Counted from the stretch's first letter, positions 17,498 to 26,294 are shown. The stretch: DNA of 64,000 bases from DATARH01 sp036008175 (GCA_036008175.1 DASYOB010000147.1:89733-153732), one strand, 5' to 3'. The notes: generated from the letters alone by a model not told the origin. Program-made: numbers and translations.

Positions 17498-17598
17498 GTC
17501 ATTCCGGGGCGTTGCGAAGCGGCGAGCCCGGAATCCATATTCCAGAGGCCGGTGTTTATGGATTCCGGGTTCGGCCCTTCGGGCCGCCCCGGAATGAC
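17498..17598. repeat. Intergenic palindromic repeat (GTCATTCCGGGGC type)
   Basis: The element starts GTCATTCCGGGGC (17498-17510) and ends with its complement GCCCCGGAATGAC (17586-17598). An inner pair CCCGGAATCCATA / TATGGATTCCGGG is nested inside. Such elements are common between genes in alphaproteobacteria. It separates the DUF427 gene from the second CoxL-like gene and could form a stable RNA hairpin. Confidence 0.8.
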
Positions 17599-17614
17599 CG
17601 ATTAGGGCTAGGTC

Positions 17615-19927
17615 ATGGAAAACACGATGCGATCCGGTATCGGCGACGCGCCGAAGCGGCGCGAAGATCTGCGGTTCCTGACCGGCCAGGGCCAATACCT
17701 CGACGACCTGGCCTTCCCTCACCTGACCTATGCGGTCGTGCTGCGGTCGCCGCACGCGCATGCCCGGATCGAGGTGATCGATACGGCGGTGGCGACGGCG
17801 ATGCCCGGGGTGCTGGCAATAATGACCGCCGCCGATGCGCGCGCTGACGGGCTGAAGCCGCTCCTGCCTTATGTCGACGCTAACACCCAGACCGGCGAGC
17901 CCTTCGCCTTCGTGCCGCAGCCGCTGCTGGCCGAGGACAAGGTCCGCTATGTTGGCGAGCCGATTGCGCTGATCCTCGCCGAGAGTCGCGACCAGGCGCT
18001 CGATGCTGTGGAGCGCGTTCGCGTCGATTACACCCCATTACCGGCGGTGACCACCGCCACGGCGGGCCGCGCGCCCGGGGCGCCGCTGTTGTCGCCCGAG
18101 GTGCCGGGCAATCTGTGTTTCGAGTGGCGCGCGGGCGATGGAGCCGCGGTCGAGGCCGCGTTTGCGGCGGCGGCCTATATCGTCGAAGTCAGCCTCGACA
18201 ATCACCGCATTGTCACCAACCCGATGGAGCCGCGTGGCGTCGTCGGCCTGTACGACCCGGCGAGCGGTCGGTACACCGCGCATGTTTCCGCCCAAAGCAT
18301 CCACGCGACCCGCGACCACGCCGCCCGTGCTCTCGGCGCAGAGCCCTCGCAGGTGCGATTCGTCGCGCCCGATGTCGGCGGCGGGTTCGGCGCCAAAAAC
18401 TTCATCTATCCCGAGCATGTGCTGATCCCGTGGGCGGCGAAACGGGTCGGCCAGCCGGTCAAATGGATTGCCAGCCGCAGCGAGGTGTTTCTCGCCGATC
18501 ATCAGGGCCGCGACCATCAGGCCGAAGCCCAGCTCGCCCTCGATCACAAGGGGCGGTTTCTGGCGTTGCGGGTGTCGAGTATCGCCAATCTTGGCGCCTA
18601 TCTCTGCGGCAGCGCCGGCGGGGTGCAGACCTTTCAGTACGCCTTCCTGCCGGGCACCGTGTACCCCATCCCGGCGGTCGAGCTGATCGTCGCCGCTGTC
18701 TTCACCAATACCGCGCCGATCGGGGTCTTGCGCGGCCCCGGCTACGGAGAAGCGGTCAACATCATGGAGCGGCTGGTCGACGCCGCCGCGTGGCAATGCG
18801 GCTTCGACCGGGCCGAGCTGCGCCGCATCAATCTGGTCCCGTCCGCTGCGATGCCAATGACCAACGCCTTTGGCAACACAATCGACAGCGGCGCCTTCCC
18901 CGAGACGCTGGACCGCGCGCTCGCCGCGGCAGATTTGGCGGGCTTTGCCGCTCGCCGGGCGGAGAACGAGAACCGCGGCCTGTTGCGGGGGCTGGGTTTT
19001 GCCTATCACATCAAGGCGACCGGCGGCTCGCCGACCGAGAATGTCGATATCCGCTTCGGGGCGGACGGAACCGTGTCGTTGATCACCGGCACCCAGACGA
19101 TCGGCCAGGGACACGAGACCACCTTTCCGCAGATCCTCGCCGACCGGCTTGGCCTCCCGAATGACATGATTCGTCTCGTCCAGGGCGACACAGACCTGAT
19201 CCCCTTGGGCGGCGGGCACGGCAGCTCGCGGGCGACCTATATGGGCGGCACCGCGATCTGGCGCGCCGCCGACATGATCATCGAGAAGGGGACGCGCATT
19301 GCCGCCGACGCGCTGGAGGCGGCGGAGGCCGATATCCGGTTCGAGGACGGGCATTTTGTCGTGGCCGGCACCGACCGCGCGATCAATCTGTTGCGGGTGG
19401 CGACGTTAGCGCGCGAGACCGGCGATCCGCTCGACACCTATTACGCCTGGACCCGCGAGTGGATGACGTTTCCAAACGGGACGCATGTCGCCGAGGTCGA
19501 GATCGACAGTGAGACCGGCGAGGTGACCTTGGCGCGCTACACCGCGGTCGATGATTACGGCGTCATGGTCAACCCGATGGTCGTCGCCGGCCAGGCGCAC
19601 GGCGCGATTGCCCAGGGCGCCGGGCAGGCATTGCTCGAACGCGCGCATTACGATCCCGATTCCGGACAGCTCGTCGCCGGCTCGTTCATGGATTACGCGC
19701 TGCCGCGCGCCGACGACCTGCCGCCGTTCTCTCTGGGCTTCAACCCGACCCGCTGCACCACCAACCCGCTCGGGGTCAAAGGCTGCGGCGAGGCCGGCGC
19801 AGTCGGCGGGTTCCCGGCTATCACCAACGCGATCCTCGCTGCGTTGGCGCCGCTCGGCGTCAGCAACTTTGAGGGTCCCGCAACGGCGTGCCGGATCTGG
19901 CGGGCGCTGCGTTATCGATCATCGTGA
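17615..19927 (+). CDS. Molybdenum hydroxylase large subunit, CoxL-like, copy 2 with altered active-site loop
   Basis: A 770-residue paralogue of the gene at 13480, with the same architecture: KRREDLRFLTGQGQYLDD at the N-terminus, PDVGGGFGAK in the cofactor region and GVKGCGEAGAVG with the catalytic Glu. At the loop where copy 1 has AYRGAGR this copy reads VLRGPGYGE, which removes the Tyr and final Arg of the usual motif. Either substrate range has changed or activity is lost. No small or medium subunit is nearby. ATG 17615 is the first start; ATG 17627 is an alternative. Confidence 0.88.
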   Translation: MENTMRSGIGDAPKRREDLRFLTGQGQYLDDLAFPHLTYAVVLRSPHAHARIEVIDTAVATAMPGVLAIMTAADARADGLKPLLPYVDANTQTGEPFAFVPQPLLAEDKVRYVGEPIALILAESRDQALDAVERVRVDYTPLPAVTTATAGRAPGAPLLSPEVPGNLCFEWRAGDGAAVEAAFAAAAYIVEVSLDNHRIVTNPMEPRGVVGLYDPASGRYTAHVSAQSIHATRDHAARALGAEPSQVRFVAPDVGGGFGAKNFIYPEHVLIPWAAKRVGQPVKWIASRSEVFLADHQGRDHQAEAQLALDHKGRFLALRVSSIANLGAYLCGSAGGVQTFQYAFLPGTVYPIPAVELIVAAVFTNTAPIGVLRGPGYGEAVNIMERLVDAAAWQCGFDRAELRRINLVPSAAMPMTNAFGNTIDSGAFPETLDRALAAADLAGFAARRAENENRGLLRGLGFAYHIKATGGSPTENVDIRFGADGTVSLITGTQTIGQGHETTFPQILADRLGLPNDMIRLVQGDTDLIPLGGGHGSSRATYMGGTAIWRAADMIIEKGTRIAADALEAAEADIRFEDGHFVVAGTDRAINLLRVATLARETGDPLDTYYAWTREWMTFPNGTHVAEVEIDSETGEVTLARYTAVDDYGVMVNPMVVAGQAHGAIAQGAGQALLERAHYDPDSGQLVAGSFMDYALPRADDLPPFSLGFNPTRCTTNPLGVKGCGEAGAVGGFPAITNAILAALAPLGVSNFEGPATACRIWRALRYRSS

Positions 19928-19967
19928 CAGGGCCGGCCACCCGAAGGCCGCGCCATCTGAGCTGTTG

Positions 19968-20240
19968 CTACTTGGCGGCACAGGCGTTTTCGACATCCGT
20001 TATCGTATCGTCGAAATCGTCATGCGCGCTGTCGAGCGCCTGCATTTCGGCAGCGCAGTGGTCGTGGGCGTTACTGCCCGATATGCAAGCCTCGTATTTA
20101 TGAAGCGCGGCCGTCACTGCCTCCACGGTCTCCTTGTAATGCTCGGTCACCGTCGCGCAATCGCTCGTTTCGGTTTGCGGCGGCGACGCCACCGCGACCA
20201 CAGCGATCAATGCCGCCGCGGCATGCAGGCTAGCTCTCAC
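19968..20240 (-). CDS. Small exported helical protein with four cysteines
   Basis: A 90-residue protein with a probable signal peptide over residues 1-19 (short basic start, Ala/Val-rich core). The mature part is predicted helical and has four Cys, in DCATV, YEACI, HCAAE and NACAAK, spaced so that two disulfides could pin a helical hairpin. The start is GTG 20240 with GAAGG upstream. No family recognised. Confidence 0.55.
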   Translation of the reverse strand: MRASLHAAAALIAVVAVASPPQTETSDCATVTEHYKETVEAVTAALHKYEACISGSNAHDHCAAEMQALDSAHDDFDDTITDVENACAAK

Positions 20241-20289
20241 GTCATGACCTTCGTCTCAATTGGTAAAATCGGCAGGGAACCGTATGCGC

Positions 20290-21687
20290 TCACCCGGCGA
20301 GCGCCGGCCGGGTGTTGCGGAACGACGTCGCCTTCTCGAACGCGTCGGCGACCCGGAACAGGGTCGGCTCCTCGAACGGCCTGGCAACGAGCTGGATCGC
20401 TACCGGCAAGCCGCCTTCGCCGAAGCCGGCACAAACCGAGATCGCCGGATAGCCGGACACATTGAACGGCATCGTGAAGCTCGGCCGCTCAAACAGATCC
20501 CAGATCGGCACCGCGTCGATCTTCGGCGCCTCGTTCGGCGCGGCGGCGGTCAGCACGACATCGAGCCCGGTCATGGCCGCCTTCAGTTCGGCGCGCAATT
20601 CGCGGCGCCGGCGCACCGCCTGCACGTAATCGACGCCGGAGACCAGCGCTCCCAGCATCAGCCGGCTCTGCACCCGTTCGCTGAAATCGCGGAGCCGCGT
20701 CTTCGCCCATTCCTCATAGGCGGCAGCACGCTCGGTGATCGAGATCAAGGAACCGCAGGCGCCCCAATCCTGCAACGGCGACAGCTGTACCTCGCGAATT
20801 TCGGCACCGAGATCGCGGAACGTGGCGATCGCCGCGTCGATGCCGCGCTGGGTTCCGTCGCTGACCTTGCTGTCGGTCTCGTGGAAATGATGGATGATGC
20901 CGATCTTGAGCCCCTTGACCCCGGCGCCGAGCAGCGCGGTGTAATCGGGGACCGGCCGGGTCGCGCTCGCCGGGTCGCGCGGATCGTGGCCGGCCAGCGC
21001 CTGCAGCATCAGCGCGCAATCCTCGGCGGTCCAGGCCATCGGGCCGAGATGGTCGAGGCTGAACGCCGCCGGCGCGACTCCCACGCGGCTCACGAGACCG
21101 TAGGTTGGCTTGATGCCGGCGATGCCGCACAGCGCCGCCGGACCACGGATCGAGCCACCGGTATCGGTGCCGATGCCGCCGAGGATCAGTCCGGCGGCGA
21201 CCGCCGCGCCGGTGCCGCTGCTGCTGCCGGCGGTGAAGTGGTCGGTGTTCCACGGGTTGCGCGCCGGCGGCTTCGGGAGGTCGAAGCTGGGGCCGCCATC
21301 GGCGAATTCGTGCGTCGTCGTCTTGCCGATCAGCACCGTGCCGGCTTCGGCGAGCTTTTCGGCGCAGGTCGCGTCGCTGTCGGGAATGTTGTCCTGCAGG
21401 ATCTTCGACTGGCAGGTGGTCGGGATGCCCTTGGTATCGACGATGTCCTTGAGGCCGATCGGGATCCCGTGCAGCGCCCCCTTCGGTCCGCGCGCCATGA
21501 TCGCGGCCTCGGCAGCGCGGGCGTCGCCGAGCGCGCGTTCCTCGGTCAGATGGACAAAGGCGTGCAACCGGTCGTCCAGCGCGTGAATACGGTCGAGGCA
21601 GGCACGGGTCAGCTCGACCGGCGATAGGCGCTTCGCGGCGATCAGCTTCGCCGCCTCGGCGATGGTCGGAATCGCGGCGTCGCTCAT
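20290..21687 (-). CDS. Amidase (amidase signature family, AtzE/GatA-like)
   Basis: A 465-residue amide hydrolase. The Ser-cisSer-Lys triad is visible: Lys in IPIGLKDIVDT (about residue 80), the Ser-rich loop GSSSGTGAAVAAG and the nucleophile motif GTDTGGSIRGPA (about 155-185). The start overlaps the stop of an upstream 65-residue AtzG-like gene as ATGA, the arrangement known for AtzG-AtzE and GatC-GatA-like pairs. It would act on amides or carboxybiuret-like compounds in the cytoplasm; the transporter operon could supply substrates. True GatA is unlikely since gatB is not here. Confidence 0.92.
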   Translation of the reverse strand: MSDAAIPTIAEAAKLIAAKRLSPVELTRACLDRIHALDDRLHAFVHLTEERALGDARAAEAAIMARGPKGALHGIPIGLKDIVDTKGIPTTCQSKILQDNIPDSDATCAEKLAEAGTVLIGKTTTHEFADGGPSFDLPKPPARNPWNTDHFTAGSSSGTGAAVAAGLILGGIGTDTGGSIRGPAALCGIAGIKPTYGLVSRVGVAPAAFSLDHLGPMAWTAEDCALMLQALAGHDPRDPASATRPVPDYTALLGAGVKGLKIGIIHHFHETDSKVSDGTQRGIDAAIATFRDLGAEIREVQLSPLQDWGACGSLISITERAAAYEEWAKTRLRDFSERVQSRLMLGALVSGVDYVQAVRRRRELRAELKAAMTGLDVVLTAAAPNEAPKIDAVPIWDLFERPSFTMPFNVSGYPAISVCAGFGEGGLPVAIQLVARPFEEPTLFRVADAFEKATSFRNTRPALAG

Positions 21688-21881
21688 GCCACATCATCCC
21701 CGGTAAAGTTGTAGACGTGCGCCAGCTCGGCCATCGGCCCGCGCGGCTTGCGCACGCGCTCGGCCATCGCGGCGATGCCGGGATAGACGCTCTTCAGCTC
21801 GGCCTTTTGCGCCGGGGTCAGAGCGAGCCCGGAGCGGGCGAGCAGAAAATCGAGAGCTTCGTCGGAGATCTCGGCGGGCAT
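21684..21881 (-). CDS. AtzG/GatC-like small amidase partner
   Basis: A 65-residue protein starting at ATG 21881 with GAGGGG upstream; a longer in-frame start at 21935 lacks such a site. The helical N-terminus (SDEALDFLLARSGLALTP) and the ending ELAHVYNF resemble AtzG-type subunits that associate with amidases. Its stop is shared with the amidase start, supporting a stoichiometric complex. Assignment rests on size, context and weak sequence similarity. Confidence 0.7.
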   Translation of the reverse strand: MPAEISDEALDFLLARSGLALTPAQKAELKSVYPGIAAMAERVRKPRGPMAELAHVYNFTGDDVA

Positions 21882-22014
21882 GGTCGCATTCCCCTCACTG
21901 CGGATTTGCGTAGCATAGAGCGGCACGCAAGCCACGGGCCAGTGCTTAACCGGGTCGATTGACGCGCCATCGGTCGCGGCGCGACCATCCGCTCATTGAA
22001 TCGAGGGGAGGCCG

Positions 22015-22599
22015 ATGCTCACGCTCTATATGTCGCCGGGATCGAGCTCGATGGCGCCGCATATCGCCATGCACGAGATCGGGGTGCCATTTGAGGCGCG
22101 GTGGATCTCGTTCGGCAAACAGGAGCAGCGCACGCCCGAATACCTGGCGCTCAACCCGGAAGGTAAGGTGCCGGCGCTGATCGTCGGGGGCCGGGCGCTT
22201 ACCGAAGTCGCAGCGGTGCTGTACTACCTCGCCCGCAGCTTTCCGGCGGCAGATCTGTGGCCGGCCGGCAACATCGACGCCGAGGCGCAAATTATCTCCT
22301 GGATGTCGTTCATCGCCGCGACCGTGCATCCGGCGCGGCGCGCCGGCCGCGAGCGTTCTGTCGAGGTGTTCGAGATCGCCGACAAACGGCTCGGAGATCG
22401 CGATTGGGCGGTTGGATCGAGCTATTCGATCGCCGACATTCACCTGTTCCGGCTGAATTGGCGCTTCGTCGGCTCGTTCGGCCCGCATCCCGACGCGTTC
22501 TCCAACCTCACCCGACATTACGACCGGATGATGGCGCGCCCGGCGGTGCAGCGAACCTTGCAGGCCGAAAGCGCCGTCGGTTACGAGCTGCCGGCATGA
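22015..22599 (+). CDS. Glutathione S-transferase family protein
   Basis: A 194-residue GST. The N-terminal thioredoxin fold has LYMSPGSSSMAPHIAMHE with a Ser cluster at the expected glutathione-activating position, the cis-Pro in GKVPALIV and the ALTEVAAVLYYLA helix. The all-helical C-terminal domain has SYSIADIHLFRLNW. GGGGAGG precedes ATG 22015. It overlaps the next gene by 4 bases (ATGA), so both belong to one transcript. Confidence 0.9.
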   Translation: MLTLYMSPGSSSMAPHIAMHEIGVPFEARWISFGKQEQRTPEYLALNPEGKVPALIVGGRALTEVAAVLYYLARSFPAADLWPAGNIDAEAQIISWMSFIAATVHPARRAGRERSVEVFEIADKRLGDRDWAVGSSYSIADIHLFRLNWRFVGSFGPHPDAFSNLTRHYDRMMARPAVQRTLQAESAVGYELPA

Positions 22600-23687
22600 A
22601 CCCGGCGAATGCTGCGTCGGACGAGCGGATCGTCCAGTTCCGCTCGGACGGGCTCGCGCTGACCCCGACGGCCTACGCGCGGCTGCTCGCCGAAATTGCC
22701 GAGACCCGCGGCATCGCCCAGGACGATTATTCGCGCGACGGCGTCGTCGCCGAGCTGGAAACGCACATGGCGGCGCTGCTCGGCAAGGAAGCGGCGGTCT
22801 TTCTGCCGACTGGCACGCTCGCCAACCACCTCGCGCTCCGGCTCCTGGCGCGCAACGGCCGCCGAATCCTGGTCCAGCGCGAGAGCCACCTCTACAACGA
22901 CGAGGGCGATTGCGCCCAGCAGCTGAGCGGACTCACCCTGGTCCCGCTTGCGCCAGGAAGGGCGAGCTTTACGCTGGACGAGGCGGCGGCGGAGATCGCC
23001 GGCCCTCCGGACGCCCGCGTCGCGATCCCGGTCGGCGCGATCTCGATCGAGACGCCGGTGCGGCGCATGTCGGGCGAGGCATTCGATTTCAGGGAAATGC
23101 GCCGGATCACCGAATTCGCTCACGGGCGCGGCATCGGGCTGCATCTCGATGGTGCTCGGCTATTGATCGAGACGGTCTATACCGGGATCGCGCCGGCCGA
23201 ATACGCCGGCCTGTTCGATACCGTCTATGTCTCGCTCTACAAGTATCTGAACGCGGCCGCCGGCGCGATCCTCGCCGGTCCGCATGCCATGCTCGACGGA
23301 CTGTTCCACCAGCGCCGGATGTTCGGTGGCGGCCTGCCGCATGTCTGGCCGTACGCGGCGGTCGCGCTGCACTACCTTGACGGCTTCGCCGAGCGCTTCG
23401 CCGAGGCCGCGGCGGCATTCGACAAACTGCTCGACGCGCTGCACGACCATCCACTCGTCAAGGTCGAGCGCCCGCCGGCGGCGACCAATGTCGCCGTGAT
23501 GACTGTCGCCGGCGATGACGCGGCGGCCTTGCCGGCACGTCTTCTGGCGCAAGGCATAACGATCCGGGCGGCGCGGCGAAGCTGGCCGGGCGGCGCCGAA
23601 TTCGCGCTGCATACCAACGAAACGATCCTGCGCCGGCCCCTCGGCGAGACGATCCGGCAGTTCCTCGCCGCCCTCGACGCGGCTTAG
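22596..23687 (+). CDS. PLP-dependent low-specificity threonine aldolase / beta-eliminating lyase
   Basis: A 363-residue fold-type I PLP enzyme. It shows FRSDGLALTPTAYARLL at the start, GKEAAVFLPTGTLANHLAL, the Asp-containing strand GIGLHLDGARL and the PLP lysine in YVSLYKYLNAAAGA (about residue 217). It would cleave L-threonine or beta-hydroxy amino acids to glycine and an aldehyde. It is coupled to the upstream GST by an ATGA overlap. The final residues lie next to an inverted repeat that begins a separate segment. Confidence 0.87.
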   Translation: MNPANAASDERIVQFRSDGLALTPTAYARLLAEIAETRGIAQDDYSRDGVVAELETHMAALLGKEAAVFLPTGTLANHLALRLLARNGRRILVQRESHLYNDEGDCAQQLSGLTLVPLAPGRASFTLDEAAAEIAGPPDARVAIPVGAISIETPVRRMSGEAFDFREMRRITEFAHGRGIGLHLDGARLLIETVYTGIAPAEYAGLFDTVYVSLYKYLNAAAGAILAGPHAMLDGLFHQRRMFGGGLPHVWPYAAVALHYLDGFAERFAEAAAAFDKLLDALHDHPLVKVERPPAATNVAVMTVAGDDAAALPARLLAQGITIRAARRSWPGGAEFALHTNETILRRPLGETIRQFLAALDAA

Positions 23688-23691
23688 CTCA

Positions 23692-23705
23692 TGTACTCAT
23701 AAAGG
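23692..23705 (+). repeat. Left arm of inverted repeat around the fusion gene
   Basis: TGTACTCATAAAGG lies 4 bases after the aldolase stop. Its inverted partner, with one extra A, is at 25176-25190. The two bound a ~1.5-kb segment holding a single gene. Confidence 0.65.
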
Positions 23706-23766
23706 ACAATGGCCCGCTATCGACCCTGAGCGGTCGCTGAGGGGTGCAGACGGGTTCGGCAGGATT

Positions 23767-24951
23767 CTATGGATTGCCAACTGCACGTGCCCGCGCGCGA
23801 ATCTCGGATGAGGAGGTGTCAACGCGGAAACGATGCTCAGGGATTTCGATGAAGAGATCGGCATAGCGCCGCGGCACGGGGATGTCGTTCAGCGCGCGTA
23901 CGCGCCCCGCGGTGTCGATGCGCACCGCCACGAGAAAGCTCCCCCCCGAATTGGCGATTTCCTCAAGCGCCACATGCATTTGGAGCTCGTCATCTCCATA
24001 ATATTTCGGTGCAACCAGGCGCTCCGCAGTATCCGCGCCGATCACAAACGTCGTCCTCGGAAACAAACGCGACTTTTCGAGGAAGGTGGGCGCTCTCGTG
24101 AGTTCGACCGGCGACTTCCAGGCGAATTGGGCGAGCCGGTGTTTCACCGTCTCGCCTGCCAACGGCGGCTTGTCGACGTTGGTGACAGAGATTTCGAACG
24201 CCAAGGGCTGCTGCCTGAGGTCTTCGGCGACCCGCGCCAGCGATACATGTCCCTCGTGCATTGGGTTGAAAGAACCTGGGAACAGCACAAAGGGCTGCGG
24301 CGCCGACAGGATCATTTGTCCGTCGGGCAGGACGGTGACGCGATCGTGCTCGCCCGCCAAGAGCTGATCGATCGTATCCACGACCGTGACGACCGTCTCC
24401 GCATAATGGTCATCCGCATCGAGCAGGCTGCGCGGCGACGGTGCGGCAATCCCGCATGCGCGGGCCAGCCACAGGACGATCGCGCGCGAAACGAGGTCTT
24501 CTTCAGCGGCGCGATCACGTCGGCCCTTGGCCATCACGCAAGTGCAGTGCGCGATGCCGGCGGAGTTGGCGAATGCGATGTAAAATCGATGCTCGCCTTT
24601 ACGCGGGCGATCGCTCACCAGTGCCGCCGTCGCGCCCAGGCCAACCAGATCGGGGCCAACCAGATCGGTTCCCGCCCGCACCAGCCTGGCTGCGCGTGCC
24701 CGTACGGTTCGTGCCATCGCGATTGCGGTGTCGGAACTGCACGCCTGTTCCGGTGCAAAGCCGAGAAACGCCGCAAGCGCCAGCGCGTCGTAGGGGACCT
24801 GCGCCTCGATCAGCAGCCGAGAGCCGCCGGGAACACGAAGCAACTCACCGACCGCCCCACTGCCGCCCCCGGTGATCGCGAGTGCAGCCTTGCGGCCGGA
24901 CGCGTGCAATGTGGAGATCAATTGTTGCCACGCAGCGTCCGACGGTCTCAT
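23767..24951 (-). CDS. CinA-C-like domain fused to an HxGH nucleotidylyltransferase
   Basis: A 394-residue two-domain protein. Residues ~8-165 resemble the CinA C-terminal/PncC-like fold (ITGGGSGAVGELL, IEAQVPYDALALAAFLG, TAALVSDRPRKGEHR). Residues ~215-390 form a nucleotidylyltransferase of the NMNAT/CoaD type: LFPGSFNPMHEGHVSLA holds the H-x-G-H box and TSSSEIRARA is the C-terminal ISSSxIR-like motif. Plants and scattered bacteria have proteins of this build. A role in NAD or nucleotide-precursor salvage is inferred, not shown. There is no good ribosome site at ATG 24951. The gene is flanked by inverted repeats and carries a 15-bp tandem duplication. Confidence 0.82.
   Translation of the reverse strand: MRPSDAAWQQLISTLHASGRKAALAITGGGSGAVGELLRVPGGSRLLIEAQVPYDALALAAFLGFAPEQACSSDTAIAMARTVRARAARLVRAGTDLVGPDLVGLGATAALVSDRPRKGEHRFYIAFANSAGIAHCTCVMAKGRRDRAAEEDLVSRAIVLWLARACGIAAPSPRSLLDADDHYAETVVTVVDTIDQLLAGEHDRVTVLPDGQMILSAPQPFVLFPGSFNPMHEGHVSLARVAEDLRQQPLAFEISVTNVDKPPLAGETVKHRLAQFAWKSPVELTRAPTFLEKSRLFPRTTFVIGADTAERLVAPKYYGDDELQMHVALEEIANSGGSFLVAVRIDTAGRVRALNDIPVPRRYADLFIEIPEHRFRVDTSSSEIRARARAVGNP
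24639..24668. repeat. Perfect 15-bp tandem duplication inside the fusion gene
   Basis: GGCCAACCAGATCGG occurs twice back to back (24639-24653, 24654-24668). It stays in frame and adds five residues, giving DLVGPDLVGL in the protein. It lies in the CinA-C-like domain. Confidence 0.9.
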
Positions 24952-25175
24952 GGGGCGTCTGTCGTCTGACAGCTGAAAATACCTCGCGAACGGTGAAAGA
25001 CAGTTCGGACAAAGTCAACAGAGTGCATGGGCATGCCAGCAAGCTGCCGGCGTGCCGCTCCCATTACAGCTCGATCGAGGTCCGCTGTCGGCGCGGGGTT
25101 GCCGGCTGGCTCCGGGCAGATATCGTCCGCTTTCCACCACCCTGAGCAGACCTCGGCCGCTCGTTTGCAAGCCGA

Positions 25176-25190
25176 CCTTTTATGAGTACA
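25176..25190 (-). repeat. Right arm of inverted repeat around the fusion gene
   Basis: CCTTTTATGAGTACA is the reverse complement of the left arm at 23692 with one inserted base. The 24952-25175 stretch between the gene start and this arm has no gene I can support; it contains the small hairpin CTGTCGTCTGACAG near 24959. Confidence 0.65.
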
Positions 25191-25205
25191 CGACGTAGTC
25201 CGCGC

Positions 25206-26294
25206 TCAGGCGGGCGCGAAACGCACCGCCGCGACCGGCGGCAGCCGGGCATCCAGCATCGCCCAGGATTCGCCGGCATCGGCGGAGGTCCATAGCCCGC
25301 CGCTGGTCGAACCAAAAGCAAGCCGCTCGCCGGTTTCGTCCACCGTCAGCGCGTGGCGCCAGACCAGATCGTAGGCATGGCGCTGCGGCAGCCCGCGGCT
25401 CAGCACCTCGAAGCTCTTGCCGCCATCGCGGGTGCGCGCCACCACGACCTTCGCGTCGACCGGGATGCGCCGCTCGTCCTTGATCGCCGGCACGAACCAG
25501 GCAGTGTCCGGGTCGCGCGGGTGCGCGATAACGGCAAAGCCGAATTTCGACGGCCGGATCGCGGTCAGCTCGTACCAGTTGGCGCCGCGATCTTTCGAGC
25601 GAAAGACGCCGTTATGGTGCTGGCACCAGACAATCTCGGGTCGCGCCGGGCACTGCGCCAGCCGGTGGATGTCCTGAGCGATCGGATCGCCTTGCAGTTC
25701 CGGCGGCATGTACTCGTTGTACATGCCCTGATTGATCAGGTTCCAGGAAGCGCCGGTATCGGTGCTCGCCCACATCCCCGCGGTCGAGACGCCGACCCGG
25801 ATGTCCGAGGGATTGCGCGGATCGACCAGCACCGAGTTGATGCCGGGCTGCTCGCCGCCGGCGACCCCCATCCACCGTCGGCGGTCGGGCATATGCCACA
25901 GCGGCTCGTTCAACGCCCAGCTTTCGCCGCCATCATCGGAGCGGAAGAGGCCGCCCGGCATCGTCCCGGCCCAAAGCCGTCCCGGAACGCCGCCGGGCTC
26001 GAGCGCCCAGATCTTGCCGAGCGACCAGGGATGTGGGTCGTCGCCGGCATCGGCCGGTTTCGGCGGAAATACCGGCACCGCGATCTCGGCCCATGCACCA
26101 TTGGGCTCGCGGCGCCACAGCTTGGTGCCGAAATGGCCGAGATCGAGCGCGGCGTAAAGCGTGCCGTCCGGCTGGGCCAGCACGGCGGTGACCGGCTCGC
26201 CGAGAAAATGCGAAGCAACGATGTCCCAGCCGCCGTTGCGCGGCGCCAGATCGAACAAGCCCTTGCGGGTTCCGACGTGGATACGGTCTGACAT
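25206..26294 (-). CDS. BNR/YCF48-repeat (sialidase-like beta-propeller) protein
   Basis: A 362-residue protein without a signal peptide. Repeated Asp-box/BNR motifs are visible: FRSDDGGESWAL (about residue 120), ASTDTGASWNLI, FRSKDRGANWYEL, ARTRDGGKSFEVL and TSADAGESWAML, consistent with a beta-propeller. Catalytic sialidase residues cannot be assigned, so an enzymatic role is unproven. GAAGGAGGAG before ATG 26294 supports the start. It lies downstream of a MoaD-like gene on the same strand, a pairing that may be functional. Confidence 0.85.
   Translation of the reverse strand: MSDRIHVGTRKGLFDLAPRNGGWDIVASHFLGEPVTAVLAQPDGTLYAALDLGHFGTKLWRREPNGAWAEIAVPVFPPKPADAGDDPHPWSLGKIWALEPGGVPGRLWAGTMPGGLFRSDDGGESWALNEPLWHMPDRRRWMGVAGGEQPGINSVLVDPRNPSDIRVGVSTAGMWASTDTGASWNLINQGMYNEYMPPELQGDPIAQDIHRLAQCPARPEIVWCQHHNGVFRSKDRGANWYELTAIRPSKFGFAVIAHPRDPDTAWFVPAIKDERRIPVDAKVVVARTRDGGKSFEVLSRGLPQRHAYDLVWRHALTVDETGERLAFGSTSGGLWTSADAGESWAMLDARLPPVAAVRFAPA

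Noticed and set aside
20260..21627. Long plus-strand frame opposite the amidase
   Set aside because: Antisense shadow of a strongly recognisable amidase; GC-rich DNA keeps such frames open.
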